From contig CBDHEF010000002.1 of assembly GCA_965261945.1 (NCBI GenBank), forward strand, positions 124,001 through 188,000: DNA of 64,000 nt. Direction: 5' to 3'. This stretch comes from VXOI01 sp965261945 (GTDB taxonomy: Bacteria; Chloroflexota; Dehalococcoidia; Lucifugimonadales; UBA3495). Under the pieces are notes generated by a model. It was given only the letters and a program-made list of their open reading frames with translations. It was not told the origin of the DNA and did not search any database. How positions within the stretch are numbered: the first letter of the stretch is position 1; every line of letters begins with the position of its first letter. Shown here piece by piece: positions 59,241-64,000 of this stretch. The translations under genes and the position numbers were made by a program.

Positions 59241-60707
59241 TTATGCTTGGGCCGCCGGAGCGACGCGGGTGTGCCAGTCGGTGGCCTGCTCGTAGGCGTG
59301 GGCGGCGCGGAACAGCGTTTCCTCGGCGAATGGGCGCGCCCCCAATTGCAGCCCGATGGGCAGTCCGTCGCTGGTGAAGCCGCCGGGAATTGAGATGGCC
59401 GGCAGCGCGGTCAGCGAGTAGCAGCCGGTGTAGGCGCGGCGGAAGAAGAAGCGCGCCCGCACATCCTCGGCGCTTTCGAACCGTGCAGTCAGCGCCGAAT
59501 GCAACGGCGCGGGATAGGGCGATGTGGGCGCATACCAGCACGTCCACGTCGTTCAGGGCTTCCATGAACTGCCGTCTCAGCAGCACCCTGGCCTTGGCGG
59601 CGCGGTTGTAGACCTTGAACGGCACCAGCGACGCCGACAGCAGGCGGGTGCGGCTGGCCTGGTCCAGTTCGCTGGCCTGGTCCAGTTCGCTGGCCTGGTC
59701 CAGTTCATTGGCGCGGGTGCGCAGAATCTCGTCCCTGGCCCCGGCGCCCTCGGTGTCGGCCACGCCGACGAATATGGCCCCGGCCAGCTCCACCAGCGGG
59801 ATTGATACCTCTCGCACTTCTGCCCCCAGCCCGCGGAGGGTGTCCAGTGATGACTCCACTGCCGCCCGGACTTCCGGGTGCATATCAGGGCTTTGATGCA
59901 GCTCGCGGATCAGGCCCACGCGCAACCCCTCAACGCCTGTGCCAAGGGATGCGGCGTAGTCGGGGACCGGGCGACGGCTGGTATATGGGTCGCGCTCGTC
60001 GTATCCGGCTATGGCTCCCAGCACGATGGCGCAGTCCTCCACCGTCTTGGTCATCGGCGCGGCGGCGTCCATGAACCAGCACATGTGCGTCATACCGTAG
60101 CGGCTGACCCGCGTAAAGGTGGGGCGCAGGCCAACTACGCCGCAGTAGGCCGCCGGGCCGCGCCCGGAGCCTCCGGTATCCTCGCCGATGGAGGCGGCGC
60201 AGAGGTGCGCCGACAAGGCAACGCCGGAGCCGCTGCTGGACTCGCCGGGCGTGCGCTCCAGGTCCCACGGGTTGGCCGGGATGCCCCACGGCGGATCCTG
60301 GGTGCCCCCCATCGCCAACTCGCTGAGGTTCAGCTTGCCCAGCAGCGTCGCGCCCGCGTCCTTCAGACGCCGCACGATGGTGGCGTCCTCGGTGGGGACA
60401 AAATCGCGGTAGGGCCCTTGAGCCGTTGCTGGTCAGTATGCCGTCGGTCCAGAATTGGTCTTTGATCGCCATATGGAACGCCCGCCAGCGGCCCCGCGTC
60501 CTCTCTCCGCGCCAGCTTTTCCTCGACCAGCCGGGCGGCGTCCAGGGCTTCCTCGCGGGTTACGGTGATGTAGGCGGCCAGGCGCGAGTCCAGCCGGTCG
60601 ATGCGCTCCAGGTAGGCCTGTACCGCGCCGGTCGGCGAGAGTTCGCCAGCCCGTACCGCCCCGGCGGTTGCGGCAGCGGACATAAATGCAATTTCGTTGC
60701 TGTCCAT
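59241..60707 (-). pseudogene. Amidase-signature enzyme, three frameshifts
   Basis: Parts in three frames align in order to one amidase of about 485 residues: MDSNEIAFMSAAATAGAVRA to AGPLAGVP; MAIKDQFWTDGILTSNGSRA (catalytic Lys region); RDFVPTEDATIVRRLKDAGA, with ESSSGSGVALSAHLCAASIG (SGS with cis-Ser) and EDTGGSGRGPAAYCGVVGLR (nucleophile Ser); then, after VCAH, SPYPAPLHSALTARFESAED and ISIPGGFTSDGLPIGLQLGA. Breaks lie near 60460, 60412 and 59520, each one base. A short GatC-like gene precedes it. It resembles AtzE/GatA-type amidohydrolases. Broken as read; three single-base shifts in one gene hint at sequence error as well as decay. Confidence 0.8.
59653..59706. repeat. 18-bp coding tandem repeat in the amidase gene, three copies
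   Basis: GCTGGCCTGGTCCAGTTC three times, giving ELDQAS three times in the amidase frame. In-frame expansion within a surface loop. Confidence 0.92.
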
Positions 60708-60744
60708 GAAGTTGCCCTCGCGGTTATGTTTCGAAATTCCGGGC

Positions 60745-60936
60745 CTAGCCCTCGTCCGGGAAGATGCTGACCGGCTGGACGTCGGCAAGGTCCAGATCGC
60801 TGATTCTGTCCAGTTCCAGCATGAGGCTGCTGAAACGGTTGGCGACCTCGGCCACTTCGTCCTCCGGTATGGGGATGCCCGAGAGGCGGGCCAGTTCCCG
60901 CACCCTGGCTTCGTCGGTAAGCCGTTGCTCTGACAT
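60745..60936 (-). CDS. Short GatC/AtzG-like protein
   Basis: 63 residues from ATG 60936 (AAGGAG upstream). VRELARLSGIPIPEDEVAEV, LDRISDLDLADVQPVSIF match GatC, but true GatC has about 95 residues and this one stops after the second helix plus VQP. AtzG, the small partner of the AtzE amidase, has this length. It precedes the amidase gene by 37 bases. With gatB 29 kb away, a role with the amidase is more likely than in tRNA amidation. Confidence 0.7.
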   Translation of the reverse strand: MSEQRLTDEARVRELARLSGIPIPEDEVAEVANRFSSLMLELDRISDLDLADVQPVSIFPDEG

Positions 60937-61097
60937 TGGGTCTCCTTGTATCGCAGCCAGTCCGGTGAAGGAGGCTGTCTTGATGAACCCGCGGGGCAAT
61001 CGTAGAGTGGGGTGGGGGCGGCGTCAACGCCCGCGAAATAGTGATGGGTGCTATACTGCCCAAATTATCCCGTAAAGTAAATTTGGGAGGTGGCCTG

Positions 61098-62279
61098 ATG
61101 AAATGGGCATCGGCCATATCTGAACAATCCGCTCTGGACGGCGCCCTGGCCGAGTGCGCCGAATCCATACGCGGGCAATTGGGCGAAGCCCCGCATTTGG
61201 CGGTGGCCTTCGTCTCACCCCACTACCAGCCCGACTATGGCCGCGTCGGCCCGATGTTGAGCGAACTGCTGGGCGCGGAACATACCTTCGGCTGCTCCGG
61301 CGGCGGCATTATCGGCGCGGGGTTGGAGGTGGAGCAGCGGCCGGCGGTGTCCATCACCGCCGCCGCTCTGCCCGGCGTGAACATCGAAGCGTTTCACCTG
61401 GAGGGGGACAAGTTGCCCGACCTGGACGCCGGCCCCGACAGGTGGCAGGAGTTGGTGGGTGTCGCCGAGGGGCAGCAGCCGCATTTCGTGCTGCTGGCCG
61501 ACCCCTTCTCCTTCCCGGTGCAGAACCTGATTATGGGTCTGGATTTCGCCTTTCCCCAGGCCGCCAAGATCGGCGGGCTGGCCAGCGGCGCCCAGCGCGC
61601 CGGAGACAACGCCCTTTTCCTCGACGGTCTGGTGCATGGCTCAGGAGCCATTGGGCTGGCCCTGCACGGCAACATCACGGTGGATACCGTGGTGGCGCAA
61701 GGCTGCCGGCCCATCGGTGATGCCATGCGCATTACTTCCAGCAACCGCAACGTATTGGTGGAGCTGGACGGGAAGCCGCCGATGGCCGTGCTTCAGGACC
61801 TATTCCGTTCACTGTCGGAGCGTGACCGGCAGTTGATGGGACACTCGCTCTTCCTGGGCGTGGTGATGGACGAGTTCGTGGATAACCCGGTGCAGGGTGA
61901 CTTTCTGATTCGCAACGTGGTCGGGATGGACCAGCGCACCGGCTCGCTGGCCATCGGCGAAATGCTGAAAGAGGGCCAATTGGTCCAGTTTCACCTCCGC
62001 GACGCCGAGACCTCGGCCCAGGACCTGACTTTTGTGCTGGAAAGGTACGCCGCAGAAAACCGGGAGAACGAGGTGCCCGGCGCGCTGCTCTTCTCCTGCC
62101 TGGGACGCGGCGAGTATCTCTACGGCCGCCCCAACCATGACACCGACATCTTCCGTGAGAAGCTGGGTCAGGTGCCTTTGGGCGGTTTCTTCTGCAACGG
62201 CGAAATCGGCCCGGTGGGCGGCACCACCTTCCTGCACGGCTACACCAGTTCCTTCGGCCTGTTCCGCTCGCGGGAGTAG
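61098..62279 (+). CDS. FIST-domain sensor protein
   Basis: 393 residues from ATG 61098 (GGGAGG upstream). FIST N domain (HLAVAFVSPHYQPDYGRVGP, LLGAEHTFGCSGGGIIGAG) and FIST C domain (VVGMDQRTGSLAIGEMLKEG, GALLFSCLGRGEYLYGRPNH, GFFCNGEIGPVGGTTFLHGY). FIST domains are predicted small-ligand sensors, usually fused to signalling domains; here it is stand-alone and cytosolic. Followed 13 bases later by a periplasmic-binding-fold protein gene, so ligand sensing by both may be linked. Confidence 0.88.
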   Translation: MKWASAISEQSALDGALAECAESIRGQLGEAPHLAVAFVSPHYQPDYGRVGPMLSELLGAEHTFGCSGGGIIGAGLEVEQRPAVSITAAALPGVNIEAFHLEGDKLPDLDAGPDRWQELVGVAEGQQPHFVLLADPFSFPVQNLIMGLDFAFPQAAKIGGLASGAQRAGDNALFLDGLVHGSGAIGLALHGNITVDTVVAQGCRPIGDAMRITSSNRNVLVELDGKPPMAVLQDLFRSLSERDRQLMGHSLFLGVVMDEFVDNPVQGDFLIRNVVGMDQRTGSLAIGEMLKEGQLVQFHLRDAETSAQDLTFVLERYAAENRENEVPGALLFSCLGRGEYLYGRPNHDTDIFREKLGQVPLGGFFCNGEIGPVGGTTFLHGYTSSFGLFRSRE

Positions 62280-62292
62280 AGTTTCCCTACTG

Positions 62293-63513
62293 ATGCCGGA
62301 CCGTCGCCTGTTCACCCCTCTCGCGGAGGGTGAGAGTCAGGGTGAGAGCGTCCCCTCTGGGCCGAGATTGACCATCAGAGTCGGCATTCCGGTGTCCCTT
62401 TCCGGCCAGTTCTGCTTGCAGGGCGCACAGACGCTGGCCGGCATACGTGCCTGGGCCGGGGACGTTAACCGCGCCGATGGGATGGCCGTCGGCGGACGCA
62501 AACATCAGGTCGAAGTCGTGTGGCGCGACGACGCCAGCCTTCGCGACAACGCGCGGGCCATCACTCAACGGCTGATTATTGATGACCGGGTAGATTTGCT
62601 AGTTGGTCCCTACTCTGCCGTGTTGACCAGCGCCGCCGCCGAAGTCGCCCAGGCCCACGGCAAGCTGCTCTGGAACCAGGGCGGTGCGTCGCCGCAGGTG
62701 TACCGGCGCGGCAACCCGTGGGTCGCCGGCATATTGACTCCTGCCGACGAATACCTGGCCGGGCTGCTGCCGGCGGTTCGGGAAGTCTGCCCTTCGGCCG
62801 CAACCGTCGCCATTGTCCGGGTGGCGACGGGCGCGTTCCCGCGCGATGTGTCTGAGGGAGTGGAGCAGGCCGCCGATGCGCTGGGATTCCACTCCGTATT
62901 GTCCTTGCAGTTCGATGCTGAGGCGGAAGATTTTTGTGAACCGGTTGCTGAAGTCTGCCGTGCGTCGCCCGATGTGCTGGTAGTGGCCGGACGGTTTCAG
63001 AACGATCTGAAATTGGCTGAACTGCTGGCCGGGGCAGCCCCGCCCATCGGTGCGGTGGCGGTGGTGGCCGCCGGAGTTGACGCCTTCCGGGAGCGGTTGG
63101 GAGACAGCGCGGAGAACTTCATCGGCCCCAGCAACTGGGAGCCGGACGCCGCCCTTCGATACGCTCTGGACGTGGACTTTGGCCCCGGCGTTGCCGAGGT
63201 GCAAGCGTCACTGGCGCGCGAAGGGTATCCGGTCATTGACTATCCGATGGCCCAAGCCTACGCTGTCGGCGTCGTGATCCAGCGTTGCGTCGAGGAGTGC
63301 GACAGCTTGGATGATGCTGCGCTGCGCCAAACAGCAGCATCGCTGGACTTCACGACGTTCTACGGTAGATTCCGCATTGACGCGGATACGGGGAGGCCCA
63401 TCGGAAAGCCTGCGCTGCTTGTTCAGTGGCGACGGGGGCGCAAGGCGATCGTCTGGCCACCGGAATACCGGACGGAAGGGTTGGTCTTCCCGTGGCGGCC
63501 GGGCATGGGTTAG
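62293..63513 (+). CDS. Leucine-binding-type (ABC substrate-binding fold) protein without signal peptide
   Basis: 406 residues. IRVGIPVSLSGQFCLQGAQT is the type I periplasmic binding start, then VDLLVGPYSAVLTSAAAEVA, GKLLWNQGGASPQVYRRGNP and YPVIDYPMAQAYAVGVVIQR. No signal peptide; residues 1-25 (FTPLAEGESQGESVPSGP) derive from an intergenic repeat of the CTCTCGCGGAGGGTGAGAG type, so the true start may be TTG at 62368, right before TIRVG. A cytosolic binding protein would act as a sensor, not as an ABC transport subunit; no permease genes follow. Amino-acid-like ligand inferred. Confidence 0.78.
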   Translation: MPDRRLFTPLAEGESQGESVPSGPRLTIRVGIPVSLSGQFCLQGAQTLAGIRAWAGDVNRADGMAVGGRKHQVEVVWRDDASLRDNARAITQRLIIDDRVDLLVGPYSAVLTSAAAEVAQAHGKLLWNQGGASPQVYRRGNPWVAGILTPADEYLAGLLPAVREVCPSAATVAIVRVATGAFPRDVSEGVEQAADALGFHSVLSLQFDAEAEDFCEPVAEVCRASPDVLVVAGRFQNDLKLAELLAGAAPPIGAVAVVAAGVDAFRERLGDSAENFIGPSNWEPDAALRYALDVDFGPGVAEVQASLAREGYPVIDYPMAQAYAVGVVIQRCVEECDSLDDAALRQTAASLDFTTFYGRFRIDADTGRPIGKPALLVQWRRGRKAIVWPPEYRTEGLVFPWRPGMG

Positions 63514-63542
63514 ACAATCAATAGTTCCAGCGAGGATATGCA

Positions 63543-64000
63543 ATGAAACTGGAAGGGCAGGTTGCAGTCATTACCGGCGCGGGGCGCGGCATCGGGCGGG
63601 CCATCGCCCTGGCCTACGCCCGCGAGGGCGCGCGGCTGGCGCTGGCGTCCCGCAGCGAGTCCGAGCTTGAACATGCGGTCGTTGCGGTGTCGGAGATCGG
63701 CGCGGAGGCCATTGCCGTCCCCACCGACGTCACCAGCCAGGCGGATACGGAACGGCTGTCACAGGCCACCGTGGAGCGCTTCGGTCGCATAGACGTGTTG
63801 GTCAACAACGCGGGCATCTCCGGCCCTATCGGCCCGTTGCAGGACAACGACATCGCCGAATGGGTGGACACCATCAATGTCAACCTCACCGGCACCTTCC
63901 TGGTCTGCCGGGCCGTCATCCCCGTTATGCTGGAGCAGGGAGGCGGCAGGATCATCAACCTGTCCGGCGCAGGCGCGGCCAACGCCTGGAGCAATATGTC
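63543..64000 (+). CDS. Short-chain dehydrogenase/reductase, N-terminal part
   Basis: ATG 63543 with GAGGA upstream; open to the window end. MKLEGQVAVITGAGRGIGRA (cofactor motif TGxxxGIG), DVTSQADTERL, IDVLVNNAGISGPIG (NNAG) and GGGRIINLSGAGAANAW are visible; the Tyr-x-x-x-Lys motif is beyond the edge. Probably NAD(P)(H)-dependent. Follows the binding protein gene by 29 bases. Confidence 0.9.
   Translation, partial: MKLEGQVAVITGAGRGIGRAIALAYAREGARLALASRSESELEHAVVAVSEIGAEAIAVPTDVTSQADTERLSQATVERFGRIDVLVNNAGISGPIGPLQDNDIAEWVDTINVNLTGTFLVCRAVIPVMLEQGGGRIINLSGAGAANAWSNM

Overview
The window is GC-rich (roughly 60%), mostly chromosomal bacterial DNA. Gene content points to a Chloroflexota genome of the Dehalococcoidia/SAR202 type: a flavin-dependent LLM oxidoreductase, many SDR, Gfo/Idh/MocA, acyl-CoA and amidohydrolase enzymes, DUF1501/DUF1800, FIST, and a type II glutamine synthetase. 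This assignment is an inference from gene families; there is no rRNA or other marker here. I saw no tRNA, rRNA, CRISPR array, complete insertion sequence or prophage.

Layout. 0-9.6 kb: oxidoreductases, a broken ferritin-like gene, a DUF1501 / small membrane protein / DUF1800 / NHL operon, a broken GlcG-like gene, and a DUF3179 lipoprotein whose only obstacle to a full-length frame is a TGA at the conserved first Cys of its CxxC motif. 9.6-19.6 kb: acyl-CoA catabolism (acyl-CoA dehydrogenase, PaaK-like ligase, split B12 mutase) interrupted by a STAS-like / GHKL ATPase / retropepsin cassette, then NHL, amidohydrolase and SDR genes. 19.6-29.2 kb: BrnTA remnant, an MFS transporter, then the E1 beta and E1 alpha genes of a 2-oxoacid dehydrogenase separated by about 5.4 kb of accessory DNA (three tandem membrane coiled-coil genes, gene tails, a VapBC-like pair, an adenine DNA methylase). 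29.4-44 kb: SAM hydrolase, secG, gatB, a HEPN pair, a sucC-sucD operon with an Mrr-like restriction gene lodged inside it, an HpcH-type lyase, and hflC, hflK and ftsH, where HflK carries an extra domain of about 200 residues. 44-50 kb: a sulfurtransferase, then a nitrogen-assimilation locus. 50-64 kb: Gfo/Idh/MocA enzymes, a secreted metallopeptidase, pth-ligA, yvcK, a broken amidase with a GatC/AtzG-like partner, a FIST sensor, a signal-less periplasmic-binding-fold protein and a partial SDR.

The most unusual system is at 45.27-48.81 kb. Between the ammonium transporter gene and a type II glutamine synthetase gene lie four separate minigenes. Each encodes a near-identical 28-29 residue single-membrane-span peptide. 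Each has a promoter-operator made of four GTAAC-like half-sites at exact 11-bp spacing, and the same operator stands upstream of amt. Each is closed by a strong hairpin of unrelated sequence. The operator resembles GlnR/PhoP-type (OmpR-family) tandem boxes, so these look like a nitrogen-responsive micropeptide family that acts with Amt or GS.

Two further patterns run through the window. In three places genes for partner subunits (mutase large/B12 subunits, E1 alpha/beta, SucC/SucD) are separated by regulatory or defence genes. At least eight genes are broken by small indels, short tandem repeats or a perfect inverted duplication. That could be real genome decay or assembly error, and only reads can separate the two.
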